DNA from: a virus
Reading direction: 5' to 3' (one strand)
IMG/VR virus record: IMGVR_UViG_3300043775_004301
Location: 1-30,003 of that record
DNA: 30,003 bases
Made by a program: the position numbers and the translations under genes. This document shows, piece after piece, positions 1 through 6,340 of the stretch. Each line of letters begins with the position of its first letter. The stretch's first letter is position 1. The notes under the pieces are model-generated. The model was not told the origin of the DNA. It was given only the letters and a program-made list of their open reading frames with translations, and searched no databases.

Positions 1-340
1 CAACTGAAGAAATAGCAACTGCTCCGCTATATCCTTTTCTATCATGAAGTTCAATATCTTTATAGTATCTCAAATCAAAAGTGAAATAATCCTCAAATAC
101 TGGCACAACTGCTTCTAGATGCAATCTTCGGTTAGTTGACCAATTACTTCTAAAAGTGAACTGCCAATGACAATAAGCGTCCTGTTCTGGTTCGTCCATA
201 GATACAGACAAATCTTTCCAACATCCAGAATACCTTCCATCCGTATACCACATGTATTCAAAATGATGAAAGTTAAATTCTCGGAGTTGCTCTTGAATCT
301 TTTCTGCTTTGTTGAACAGTCTAATCGTTTCAGCTTTCAT
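1..340 (-). CDS. Hypothetical protein, N-terminal part (runs off window start)
   Basis: Reading the minus strand from an ATG at 340 gives 113 codons without a stop up to the window edge, so the C-terminus is missing. The protein begins MKAETIRLFNKAEKIQEQL and is rich in aromatic residues (FHHFEYMWYTDGRYSGCW, later FEDYFTFDLRYYKDIELHD). That composition suggests a small soluble alpha/beta protein. I do not recognise the family. It sits at the end of a run of short same-strand genes, with only two bases between its start and the stop of the upstream gene (343-543), so it is probably co-transcribed. No Shine-Dalgarno sequence is visible. Confidence 0.7.
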   Translation of the reverse strand, partial: MKAETIRLFNKAEKIQEQLREFNFHHFEYMWYTDGRYSGCWKDLSVSMDEPEQDAYCHWQFTFRSNWSTNRRLHLEAVVPVFEDYFTFDLRYYKDIELHDRKGYSGAVAISSV

Positions 341-342
341 TA

Positions 343-543
343 TTAATCATTTAAAAATTGTTTTAAATCCCAGCCATATACCCCGCGATCACCCTTTTCT
401 ATCATAGGACATGTTTTCCCTCTCATAAAAATATCCCAATGCGGATGAATATCAGAAGGTATTATAGAAAGAATTTCGCTTTCTTTTATTGCTTCGTTTT
501 TTGAAAGTTCTCTTAATTGTTTAATCCATTTAAGTGTTTTCAT
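343..543 (-). CDS. Hypothetical protein, 66 aa
   Basis: A 66-residue, lysine- and isoleucine-rich soluble protein starting MKTLKWIKQLRELSKNEAI. No membrane segment, Cys cluster or known motif is visible. The C-terminal part (GVYGWDLKQFLND) looks like a short amphipathic helix. It is support for a real gene that it fits tightly between neighbours on the same strand (13 bases after the upstream gene, 2 bases before the next). Function unknown. Confidence 0.6.
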   Translation of the reverse strand: MKTLKWIKQLRELSKNEAIKESEILSIIPSDIHPHWDIFMRGKTCPMIEKGDRGVYGWDLKQFLND

Positions 544-556
544 ATTTCAGCTTTCA

Positions 557-769
557 TTAGGAAAAGTACAAGTCGTATGGATAACGTTGTCCTTGGTCAT
601 CAACAAGAATCATCTTCCATGTTGGTGGATCAGTTTCTTGTCTCTCAACGGAAACGTCAACAATATTAAATTGAGGTTGTTGCACTTCTTCAACCACATC
701 ATCAACAATTGCTGTTACAGTAGGTCTTGCCGCTTTTACTTGAATTGGAAGTTTGCTATACATAAGCAA
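557..769 (-). CDS. Hypothetical protein, 70 aa
   Basis: A 70-residue acidic protein with many valines (VTAIVDDVVEEVQQPQFNIV) and a C-terminal segment DDQGQRYPYDLYFS. It looks like a small beta-rich soluble protein. No family is recognised. The start could be either of the two closely spaced methionines (MLMYSK). It lies five bases after the stop of 775-1221 on the same strand, which supports one transcript. Confidence 0.6.
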   Translation of the reverse strand: MLMYSKLPIQVKAARPTVTAIVDDVVEEVQQPQFNIVDVSVERQETDPPTWKMILVDDQGQRYPYDLYFS

Positions 770-774
770 CTACA

Positions 775-1221
775 TTATATAGTGTCGATATTGCACTTGG
801 AATGTTTTACTGTGATGGTATCAAGGCCGAGTGTAAACGGCTCTTTATCATTATACGCAGGCGGGAATGCAGTGTCGAGATCAGGTTCATACGAACTCAT
901 ATCTAGCATCGGACTAAACTCTCCAAAGTCAGTCGATAATAATGTCTCTGCTGGATTATTGAACATGGTATCATTTTGTACCATATCCTCGTACGTCTTT
1001 TTGAACGCTTGCAAATAATGTGTGAAGTCATCAACTTCATCATAACAGTTGTAAATGTAGTCAAAGAGAAACTCTTCACCTTCTTTGTTCAGCTTTAAAC
1101 TATAAGCAAGCTTATCAAAGTATGATGTTTGTACTTCTTCAAGCTCGTTTATAAAAACCTTAGCTTTGTGTATAGCATCCTCTGGATGCATTCCTTCCGG
1201 CGTATATGTATTGTTGTTCAT
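775..1221 (-). CDS. Hypothetical acidic protein, 148 aa
   Basis: I place the start at 1221 (MNNNTYTPEGMHPEDAIHK) and not at the further-upstream in-frame ATG at 1263. The ATG at 1221 overlaps the TGA of the upstream gene (1218-1220) as ATGA, the coupling used repeatedly in this cluster. The product is acidic. Its N-terminal half is helical (AKVFINELEEVQTSYFDKL, then EEFLFDYIYNCYDEVDDF) and its C-terminal part is low in charge and rich in Pro and Asp. No catalytic motif or membrane segment is visible. Function unknown. Confidence 0.65.
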   Translation of the reverse strand: MNNNTYTPEGMHPEDAIHKAKVFINELEEVQTSYFDKLAYSLKLNKEGEEFLFDYIYNCYDEVDDFTHYLQAFKKTYEDMVQNDTMFNNPAETLLSTDFGEFSPMLDMSSYEPDLDTAFPPAYNDKEPFTLGLDTITVKHSKCNIDTI

Positions 1222-1412
1222 TTTTTCGTATTTAAAAGTCCTTGAATTTGTTCTACAGACCAATCTTTTTGGATTGCAGTCTGTATAATTTCACTTTTTT
1301 GTTTTGCTATCATATATGTTATATACTCTGATATACACATCCCAGCAAGCAATGTTATGACAATAGCAACAACACCTATTATTACCCAGTCAGGGCCATT
1401 TCTTTGTTCCAT
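1218..1412 (-). CDS. Small single-pass membrane protein, 64 aa
   Basis: The 64-residue product has one clear hydrophobic segment at about residues 9-30 (VIIGVVAIVITLLAGMCI), preceded by a short N-terminus (MEQRNGPD) and followed by a charged tail (AKQKSEIIQTAIQKDWSVE). The tail resembles a small helical domain. This is the shape of small phage membrane proteins that act early in infection, but no specific role can be assigned. Its stop overlaps the start of the next gene (ATGA), so the two are probably translationally coupled. Confidence 0.65.
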   Translation of the reverse strand: MEQRNGPDWVIIGVVAIVITLLAGMCISEYITYMIAKQKSEIIQTAIQKDWSVEQIQGLLNTKK

Positions 1413-1421
1413 AAAAAAAGT

Positions 1422-1907
1422 TTATTTATTCTCAATATTTTTTGCATCTTTCTCCTGCCAGTATTTCTCTGTAGAATCTTCACAGGCTTTGTAACCGTCT
1501 TTTCTTGCTTGTTCGTAACATAGAGTTCTGTACCAACCACCTCTTTGACAAACCGCTCCGTGTTCACCCGTTACCTCACATGTTCTACCAGAGGCCTCCT
1601 CTGCACTGCTGATGATATTATCAACAATGCGGTTCTCTACATCATTTCCACCATGTACCCCGGTATAAAATCTAAGAGTACCATATTTCTCTTTAATTTG
1701 ATGCGCTACAACCTGAACCTCTCTACCATCTTTTGAGCATACATCACATAGATATTGAAGCTTCTCCATGCATTTATCGAGAAGATTATACCAGCCATCA
1801 TCACACTCCATGCCCCATGCCATGCAAGTCTTCATCATATCACCTTTATAATCACGAAGGATCTTAGGGTATTTCTCTACAAGCTTAAGTTCGAGTTGTT
1901 CGTTCAT
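1422..1907 (-). CDS. Conserved phage protein with Cys pairs, 161 aa
   Basis: The N-terminal half is helical (NEQLELKLVEKYPKILRDY). The middle has a block of the type I associate with a widespread phage hypothetical family: KEKYGTLRFY, followed by a helix ending ISSAEEASGRTCEVTG and a W-x3-LC motif (GGWYRTLCYEQARKDGYK). Cysteines occur as CDVC near residue 54 and around CEVTGEHGAVC and TLC, which would suit a small metal site, although the spacing is not a canonical zinc ribbon. The function of the family is unknown to me. A shorter frame at 1382-1567 overlaps it and is a shadow. Confidence 0.7.
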   Translation of the reverse strand: MNEQLELKLVEKYPKILRDYKGDMMKTCMAWGMECDDGWYNLLDKCMEKLQYLCDVCSKDGREVQVVAHQIKEKYGTLRFYTGVHGGNDVENRIVDNIISSAEEASGRTCEVTGEHGAVCQRGGWYRTLCYEQARKDGYKACEDSTEKYWQEKDAKNIENK

Positions 1908-1945
1908 ATGTCTATAATATTCTATCGTTCTGTATTAATCAACTA

Positions 1946-2260
1946 TCAAAAACCATCGAAATTGCTTTTTATCATATCCTCCGCAGAACATTCATGCCAG
2001 TAATTATTCTGATAATTCCAATGTCTTGAATCATAAATTTGTAGGCTTATTTCACGGCAGAACATATTTAAGGAAAACAAAATACCAGCATGATCTTCTT
2101 TATGGCTTATTTTAAATTCAAAGCAAAAGATGTGATAATTACTATAATTGCCTTCAATTTCAAGATGCTTATATTTTGATAATCTTTTATGAAAAGAAAA
2201 ATACTTGTCCCATTTGTTTCCTTTTCTTAAGAAGTTAATGATAGAAAAATTAATGTACAT
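1946..2260 (-). CDS. Conserved hypothetical protein, 104 aa
   Basis: An aromatic-rich protein of 104 residues. The segment KISHKEDHAGILFSLNMFCR, followed by EISLQIYDSRHWNYQN, resembles a recurring bacterial and phage hypothetical family with the pattern DHAG...F.....DxRHW. I recall that family only by sequence, not by function. No membrane helix or catalytic motif is evident. It is followed within one base by the gene at 2262 upstream on the same strand, consistent with an operon. Confidence 0.6.
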   Translation of the reverse strand: MYINFSIINFLRKGNKWDKYFSFHKRLSKYKHLEIEGNYSNYHIFCFEFKISHKEDHAGILFSLNMFCREISLQIYDSRHWNYQNNYWHECSAEDMIKSNFDGF

Positions 2261-2261
2261 A

Positions 2262-2474
2262 TTATCTTCTTAAGATAAAAGCTGTAAAATTAAGAAGGTC
2301 ATCTTTCTTAGCATCTTGATACCGGCCATAATACCATGGTCTTTCATACGGACCTGAAACTTCAATTTGCTCTGCAGCTACCGGTATTGTATAATCACCT
2401 TCATATCCATCAACAAGTACCAACATCTCCGGATCCTGTGTATTTAATTTTTCTATTAATTCTTTTACTTTCAT
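2262..2474 (-). CDS. Small conserved phage protein (VKELIEKL / VDGYEG type), 70 aa
   Basis: The product begins MKVKELIEKLNTQDPEMLVL and continues VDGYEGDYTIPVAAEQIEV. This arrangement, with an N-terminal helix, DPEM.V.VDGYEG and then a beta strand, is common among small phage and bacterial hypothetical proteins. No biochemical role is known to me. The start at 2474 overlaps the TGA of the upstream gene (2471-2473) as ATGA, which fixes the start and implies coupled translation. Confidence 0.7.
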   Translation of the reverse strand: MKVKELIEKLNTQDPEMLVLVDGYEGDYTIPVAAEQIEVSGPYERPWYYGRYQDAKKDDLLNFTAFILRR

Positions 2475-2767
2475 TTCTTTTTTCGTTTTTCTTTTTTTAC
2501 GGTCAATGGTTTCTCCACACCAAGCGTTCTATTCATCAACAATTCTACATCATCGATTGTAACACCCATACATTCAGTAATCCCTATAATATGATCAATT
2601 ACGTCTTTATATAAATCATATACAAATGCATCATCTTCTATATACTTTCGAAATTCATTGGAATCAACAAGCGTACGAAGAGCTTTTGAATGTTTATGAA
2701 TTTGTCCTATATGCGATGTAAAGATATCTATGAGTTGATTGCCTGAAGATGCTTTGTGTTCTTTCAT
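2471..2767 (-). CDS. Hypothetical helical protein with basic tail, 98 aa
   Basis: A mostly helical 98-residue protein. Its C-terminus is strongly basic (PLTVKKEKRKKK), which could contact nucleic acid, but no fold is recognised. The centre (IEDDAFVYDLYKDVIDHI) is acidic and helical. The leader before the ATG at 2767 is AT-rich and shows no Shine-Dalgarno sequence. A 19-base gap separates this start from the oppositely oriented small ORF at 2787-2894. Confidence 0.6.
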   Translation of the reverse strand: MKEHKASSGNQLIDIFTSHIGQIHKHSKALRTLVDSNEFRKYIEDDAFVYDLYKDVIDHIIGITECMGVTIDDVELLMNRTLGVEKPLTVKKEKRKKK

Positions 2768-2786
2768 TGTTTTAATAAATAATTAT

Positions 2787-2894
2787 ATGGAAAAAATTAA
2801 AGAAAAAATTATTGATTTTATTGCTAAGTATCCAAAATTTACGATATTTTTCGGCGGGTTTATTTCTGGTTATCTTATAAGAGCTCTATTCTAA
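2787..2894 (+). CDS. Small membrane protein, 35 aa (plus strand inside a minus cluster)
   Basis: In the gap between two minus-strand genes the plus strand encodes 35 residues: a charged N-terminus (MEKIKEKIIDFIAKYPK) followed by a hydrophobic helix (FTIFFGGFISGYLIRALF). An amphipathic start, a YPKF turn and a Gly-rich membrane helix are typical of tiny phage membrane proteins. The frame fills the gap almost exactly and overlaps the stop of the convergent gene at 2886 by nine bases. The orientation is against all neighbours, so the call rests on composition alone and could be wrong. Confidence 0.45.
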   Translation: MEKIKEKIIDFIAKYPKFTIFFGGFISGYLIRALF

Positions 2895-3518
2895 TTTATA
2901 AGGCTTTTCTACTACAACATAATAGCTTCCAGCTACTTCTGATACTTTAGTAGTACTTCCTTTTGGAAGCGGTTCTTTTTTAAAAGATCTATCAACAATC
3001 TTCCAAACTTGTTCGAAGTTCTTTTCTTTAATTGCCTTTTCGATTGATGCTTGGTTTCTCTGTGGTATTCTAAATACCATCATTGGCGACCAGTAGCCAT
3101 TATGATCTCCTTTAATCTTTGGAATCGGTATATCACTAAACTGTATAGCTCCATCACCTGAAACGTCGCAAATTCTTCTAATTCCGTTATTGCTTTTATA
3201 GTGCTGATATTGTTCAATTGTTTTCTTAATTTCCCATGCAACTGTCCCGTCTTTCAATTTTTCTTGACCGACACCATAATATGCATTTCTATTCTTCATT
3301 AACTCATCGTCTTTATGGAAAACAACAGTCCTAACAAAACTTTCTATTGTTTCACCATCAATATAAGTAAGGCCTTTGTCCCAAAACGCAGCGTCCATTG
3401 CAAACTTAATTTGACCAGAGCGTAGCCGGGTATAGACCTCTAAAGCTGTAGTAAGAGTAGAAAGATGTCTTTCATCGAATTCAATAGAAACGGTTTCAGT
3501 TTTATTTTGTTTTTTCAT
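2886..3518 (-). CDS. Hypothetical protein, 210 aa
   Basis: The N-terminal third resembles a phage family with an FDERHLSTLTTALEVYTRL-type helix followed by a short Gly-Gln turn (RSGQIKFAMDAAFW). I know this only as a hypothetical family. The middle contains ICDVSGDGAIQFSDIPIPKI and a strand-rich stretch (GYWSPMMVFRIPQRNQ). The C-terminus carries strands VSEVAGSYYVVVEKPYKLE. No catalytic motif is evident. The start at 3518 lies inside the 3' end of the upstream gene (3502-3714), a 17-base overlap. Confidence 0.65.
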   Translation of the reverse strand: MKKQNKTETVSIEFDERHLSTLTTALEVYTRLRSGQIKFAMDAAFWDKGLTYIDGETIESFVRTVVFHKDDELMKNRNAYYGVGQEKLKDGTVAWEIKKTIEQYQHYKSNNGIRRICDVSGDGAIQFSDIPIPKIKGDHNGYWSPMMVFRIPQRNQASIEKAIKEKNFEQVWKIVDRSFKKEPLPKGSTTKVSEVAGSYYVVVEKPYKLE

Positions 3519-3714
3519 CTGTAATATCGAATGTTGCGTTTTTGTATACGTTAATTTGATCGGTGCGAAAATGCATTATTTTACCGCCCTCTTCTAGAGC
3601 AACAGCCCAAATATCATTTTCAAATGCTCCAGAATTTGTAGCATATATTGCATGACCGCCTCCTAATGGTGTTATTACGGGTATTGGGGTAAAGAATTGG
3701 AGCATACCGCTCAT
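3502..3714 (-). CDS. Hypothetical protein, 70 aa
   Basis: The product reads MSGMLQFFTPIPVITPLGGG then HAIYATNSGAFENDIWAVAL, a compact beta-rich pattern (V.TPLG.G.AIY ... D.WAV.L..GG). It resembles small phage proteins with an SH3-like or beta-barrel fold, but no function is known to me. The ATG at 3714 overlaps the TGA of the upstream gene (3711-3713) as ATGA, which supports the start and implies coupling. Confidence 0.65.
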   Translation of the reverse strand: MSGMLQFFTPIPVITPLGGGHAIYATNSGAFENDIWAVALEEGGKIMHFRTDQINVYKNATFDITDEKTK

Positions 3715-4304
3715 TCTATTTTATATATAAATATGCGTACTCTATCAAGACATCTTGACACCGATAGTAAAATGCGACTTATCCGCCAGCAGCACCACGA
3801 CCAGCCTGTATATTTTTTGACAATACGCAGTACTCTCTTAACCCCACTCTGTTCTTTTTGCATGCGTTCGATAATATCTTTGGCATTATTTTTATATTTA
3901 CCAAATTCAACAAGTGAGATTTTATCGAGTTTACCATATGTATAGAAAGCATCATAGTCGATAAAGAAGTCATTGTCTTCATCGAATTTTTCGTAACAAT
4001 AAAAGCGTACGGTGCCATGAAAATTATCTTGCGGTACAAGCTCTTGCTTCTTAATAATTACATCTTTAAATAGTTGCCAAGTCTTTGGCTTTTGCTTTTT
4101 TCTCTCCTCGTCAGTCCATGCAATATATTCACGCTCTATTACTGTTTCAAATAACGAACCATCTTCTTCGATAACATACTCTGAAAGACAATTATCGAAA
4201 CTTTTTGTCTGGTGTTCTATCTCTTTCCAATTAATATCTAGATGCTTTACTTCTTCAGGCAGAGGCAAATCTCGTTTTACCTTTATCGAATCATACATTC
4301 CCAT
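3711..4304 (-). CDS. Conserved phage protein (MGMYDSIKV type), 197 aa
   Basis: The start MGMYDSIKVKRDLPLPEEVK matches a very common phage hypothetical family (MGMYD.v.v..pLP), followed by HQTKSFDNCLSEYVIEEDG, the family's QTK...L..Y.I..DG pattern. The middle has beta strands (GTVRFYCYEKFDED) and an aromatic block. The C-terminal 45 residues change character to Trp/Arg/Leu-rich (YTGWSWCCWRISRILLSVSR), resembling an amphipathic or membrane-associated helix. I considered a frameshift there, but no alternative frame continues the family, so I treat the ORF as intact. Function unknown. Confidence 0.7.
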   Translation of the reverse strand: MGMYDSIKVKRDLPLPEEVKHLDINWKEIEHQTKSFDNCLSEYVIEEDGSLFETVIEREYIAWTDEERKKQKPKTWQLFKDVIIKKQELVPQDNFHGTVRFYCYEKFDEDNDFFIDYDAFYTYGKLDKISLVEFGKYKNNAKDIIERMQKEQSGVKRVLRIVKKYTGWSWCCWRISRILLSVSRCLDRVRIFIYKIE

Positions 4305-4308
4305 AATA

Positions 4309-4572
4309 TTATATATCTGTTAATTGATTAAGCGCTCTTCCGAGTGCGATTTGATTCCCCATCTTACGGTCCCATGTTTCTTTCTCTGAGCATCTAGCAG
4401 CACCGGTAGCGGTATTACCCTCTGGTGTTGTAATGGTAATAAATGTAACACCACCCTTAGGCAGAAAGACGCGAACACTGCCATTGAGTCTCTGTTGGTA
4501 CACTACAGGACGATCATGTAATACTTGGACACGATACCCTTTTTTGCGCAATTCAGCAATAGAATAGTTCAT
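4309..4572 (-). CDS. Hypothetical protein, 87 aa
   Basis: I place the start at 4572 (MNYSIAELRKKGYRVQVLHD), because the ATG overlaps the TGA of the small membrane gene upstream (4569-4571) as ATGA. The longer frame to 4629 would run back through that gene. The N-terminus resembles SIAELRKKGYRV segments in small phage proteins. The central part is beta-rich (GSVRVFLPKGGVTFITITT) and a helical C-terminus follows. No motif gives a function. Confidence 0.65.
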   Translation of the reverse strand: MNYSIAELRKKGYRVQVLHDRPVVYQQRLNGSVRVFLPKGGVTFITITTPEGNTATGAARCSEKETWDRKMGNQIALGRALNQLTDI

Positions 4573-4688
4573 AAGAAGATAATACCTGCAATAATAAAGA
4601 GTGCAATAAAAAATATACACACAATCCATTTAGGGTGGAAGACATAAACACCTATTAAAAAGTTCGCTATATATTCTATATATTTCAT
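4569..4688 (-). CDS. Very small membrane protein, 39 aa
   Basis: This 39-codon gene fills the gap between the LysM gene and the gene at 4309. The product starts MKYIEYIANFLIGVYVFHPK and ends with a hydrophobic helix (WIVCIFFIALFIIAGIIFL), so one or two membrane passes are likely. The TGA at 4569-4571 overlaps the ATG of the downstream gene, the coupling seen throughout this cluster, which is the best evidence that it is real. Function unknown; it could be an envelope or superinfection factor, but nothing in the sequence decides. Confidence 0.55.
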   Translation of the reverse strand: MKYIEYIANFLIGVYVFHPKWIVCIFFIALFIIAGIIFL

Positions 4689-4691
4689 ATT

Positions 4692-5153
4692 TTAAAAAAA
4701 CTTTAACTTTTGCCCTGCTGTCAATTTATTAACATCTGTTATATTGTTGAGTCGTTGTAATTTAATAGGATCAAGCTTATATTTCTTTACAATACTGTAG
4801 AATGTATCACCAGGCATAACAACATATTCCTTAGTAAGAACGCTTGTTGTCTTAACTTGTGATACTTTTTTATGCGGCCAGTCATCTGCATTTGTTTGCT
4901 TAGGTATTGGCGTAGGTATTGGCCTTGCATCCGGCACACCAACATATACAGGAGCTGGCTCTTCCAAGGCCTTTTTATCCCCTTCAACTTGCTGCTTCTT
5001 TTCTTCTTTTGCCTTTAAAGCAAGTACAGGTGATGCAGCAAAGCCAACACCTATGAGTGCGTGTATAGCAAACGCAACCCAAAATGCTGTCTTGAAGCTA
5101 ATAGATGTAGGCTTAAGCTCATCGGGGATTTCTGGAACATTATGTGGTTTCAT
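4692..5153 (-). CDS. Membrane-anchored LysM-domain protein, 153 aa
   Basis: The order is: short cytoplasmic N-terminus, one membrane helix at about residues 22-46 (FKTAFWVAFAIHALIGVGFA), a charged Lys/Glu linker, a Pro-rich spacer (VPDARPIPTPIPKQ), and a C-terminal LysM domain at about 108-153 (EYVVMPGDTFYSIVKKYKLD, then LNNITDVNKLTAGQKL). LysM domains bind N-acetylglucosamine polymers such as peptidoglycan, so the protein probably sits in the inner membrane with its LysM domain on the cell wall. No lytic catalytic domain is present. The start could be 5153 (one base after the upstream stop) or 5165. With the adjacent lipoprotein gene it may form an envelope pair, possibly acting at lysis or assembly (inference). 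Confidence 0.8.
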   Translation of the reverse strand: MKPHNVPEIPDELKPTSISFKTAFWVAFAIHALIGVGFAASPVLALKAKEEKKQQVEGDKKALEEPAPVYVGVPDARPIPTPIPKQTNADDWPHKKVSQVKTTSVLTKEYVVMPGDTFYSIVKKYKLDPIKLQRLNNITDVNKLTAGQKLKFF

Positions 5154-5154
5154 A

Positions 5155-5436
5155 TTAGTTAGCATAATAAGCTGCTTGCATTTTTTTGTATATTTTTCTC
5201 GTAATCTCTTTACCGAGATCGGTAACTGTCGGGTCTTCCTCTACAACATATATAGGTCTTACAGAGCGCACTACTGCTGCAGGACGCATGACGGTGTAAG
5301 GTGCGTATTGTGGTACCGTTGCCGGTCTATACTCACCAACACTATAATAGTTAATGGTGTGTTTGACTTTGCTGCCTGTAGTACAGCCTGTTAATGAAAG
5401 CAACACTACTGCTGTTGCTATTTTTATTACTTTCAT
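5155..5436 (-). CDS. Small lipoprotein, 93 aa
   Basis: I place the start at 5436, where MKVIKIATAVVLLSLTGCTT forms a complete lipoprotein signal: Lys-rich start, hydrophobic stretch and lipobox LTGC with the acylated Cys at residue 18. An upstream in-frame ATG at 5496 would add 20 residues in front of the signal and run into the tRNA-Glu gene. The mature part is rich in Tyr, Pro and Val (YRPATVPQYAPYTVMRPAAV) and ends in a helix (LGKEITRKIYKKMQAAYYAN). It probably sits at an outer membrane or the outer face of the inner membrane. It lies directly upstream of the LysM membrane protein. It is too long and not Pro-rich enough to be called a classical Rz1 o-spanin. Confidence 0.75.
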   Translation of the reverse strand: MKVIKIATAVVLLSLTGCTTGSKVKHTINYYSVGEYRPATVPQYAPYTVMRPAAVVRSVRPIYVVEEDPTVTDLGKEITRKIYKKMQAAYYAN

Positions 5437-5493
5437 AGTACCGAAGAATAATTGATTATGATTGGAACGGCAAGATCTTTTTTTAAAATAAAT

Positions 5494-5565
5494 CACTCTC
5501 GCGGAGACTCGAACTCCGACTAGCAGGATGAAAACCTACTGTGCTGACCGTTACACTACGAGAGC
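5494..5565 (-). tRNA. tRNA-Glu (anticodon TTC)
   Basis: The minus strand folds as a full cloverleaf: acceptor GCTCTCG with CGAGAGT (first pair G-T), anticodon stem GTAGG/CCTGC around loop TTTTCAT giving anticodon TTC, and T arm CGGAG-TTCGAGT-CTCCG. The discriminator is G and no CCA is encoded. TTC reads GAA and GAG codons, which are abundant in this AT-rich genome. It lies between the lipoprotein gene and the block containing the E1-like genes. Confidence 0.9.
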
Positions 5566-5571
5566 ATAATC

Positions 5572-5754
5572 TTATTTATCGTGCTTATAAAACTGATTAT
5601 AATGCTGGTTATCAAAATAATCACCCACATTATACTGCACCCATATATCCTTTTCAATATCTAATTCTGTCAATCCGCCGTCATTATCTTCTACGATAAA
5701 TGTGTACCACTGCAAAGGCCAAAACCCCCATTTGTCTTTATGTATTATTTTCAT
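5572..5754 (-). CDS. Hypothetical protein, 60 aa
   Basis: I place the start at 5754 (MKIIHKDKWGFWPLQWYTFI), because the longer frame to 5811 runs into the end of the E1 beta gene. The product is a small acidic, Trp-rich protein with strand-like segments (WYTFIVEDNDGGLTELDIE). No motif is recognised. It is the last gene of the E1/ThyX/ligase block and is followed six bases later by tRNA-Glu. Confidence 0.6.
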   Translation of the reverse strand: MKIIHKDKWGFWPLQWYTFIVEDNDGGLTELDIEKDIWVQYNVGDYFDNQHYNQFYKHDK

Positions 5755-5761
5755 TTTGAAA

Positions 5762-6334
5762 TTATTCGATCTCGAGTGCACGTCTAGGGTACCACTCTGG
5801 ATCATAAGCATCCGCCCATTCTATAATAATAGATGAGACTCCATCCTGTCTTTCATAAGCTCGTTTATAAGCAGGTAAAATCATATCAGTATCATCAAGA
5901 CGTACAACATCGATGTTCGGGCACATTAAACGAAATACCTCTGTATAGTCACCAACGTGCTGCGGCCCGGGGTTAAGAGGTGAGATAGAACCTATTGCAG
6001 TCCTCACTATTACCTTCGGTAGATTCCTGCTTGAGGGTAACATCGCTTTCAGTTTATCGAGATGATTAACTATTTGATTAGTTCCAAGTAAGAGAAAATT
6101 CCATCTAGGGAAAATACTAATCGGTACTGTACCATTCATAGCCATTCCAATAGTCATACCCATCTGCATATCTTCACACACGGGCATCTCCCATAACTTT
6201 TCATCAGGCAGATGTTTTACAGTGTTTGATAAGGCGGTACCGGGGTAACTTACGGTTTGCCCGAGAAATAAAGTATGTTCTTGTTCATTAAGCCATGTCA
6301 TAGCTCCACAAAGTTCTTCAAAGTAGTTTTTCAT
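5762..6334 (-). CDS. Thiamine-diphosphate enzyme, E1 beta-like pyrimidine-binding subunit, 190 aa
   Basis: The sequence matches the N-terminal (pyrimidine-binding) domain of 2-oxoacid dehydrogenase E1 beta subunits. It has PVCEDMQMGMTIGMAMNGTV with the catalytic Glu (E54) that activates the cofactor, then the family's W.F......I.NHL block, then VIVRTAIG, GPQHVGDYTEVF (H126) and PNIDVVRLDD. Cellular E1 beta is about 325 residues. This one stops after the first domain and lacks the C-terminal transketolase domain that normally docks on E2. With the alpha gene upstream (six bases between) it would form a minimal heterodimer. Expected chemistry is decarboxylation of a 2-oxoacid, but substrate and acceptor cannot be read from the sequence. 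Confidence 0.8.
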   Translation of the reverse strand: MKNYFEELCGAMTWLNEQEHTLFLGQTVSYPGTALSNTVKHLPDEKLWEMPVCEDMQMGMTIGMAMNGTVPISIFPRWNFLLLGTNQIVNHLDKLKAMLPSSRNLPKVIVRTAIGSISPLNPGPQHVGDYTEVFRLMCPNIDVVRLDDTDMILPAYKRAYERQDGVSSIIIEWADAYDPEWYPRRALEIE

Positions 6335-6340
6335 AAAAAA

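Noticed and set aside
3726-3733. Plus-strand TATAAATA
   Set aside because: It lies inside the C-terminal codons of a minus-strand gene and no plus-strand gene follows.
3711-3850. Possible frameshift at the C-terminus of the MGMYD-type protein
   Set aside because: The composition changes, but no other frame continues the family and the ATGA junction with the next gene fits the intact frame.
4692-5436. Classical Rz/Rz1 spanin pair
   Set aside because: The genes are not nested, the membrane protein ends in LysM instead of a coiled coil, and the lipoprotein is too long for Rz1.
5437-5496. Longer N-terminus for the lipoprotein gene
   Set aside because: It reads into the tRNA-Glu gene and would put 20 residues in front of a complete lipoprotein signal.
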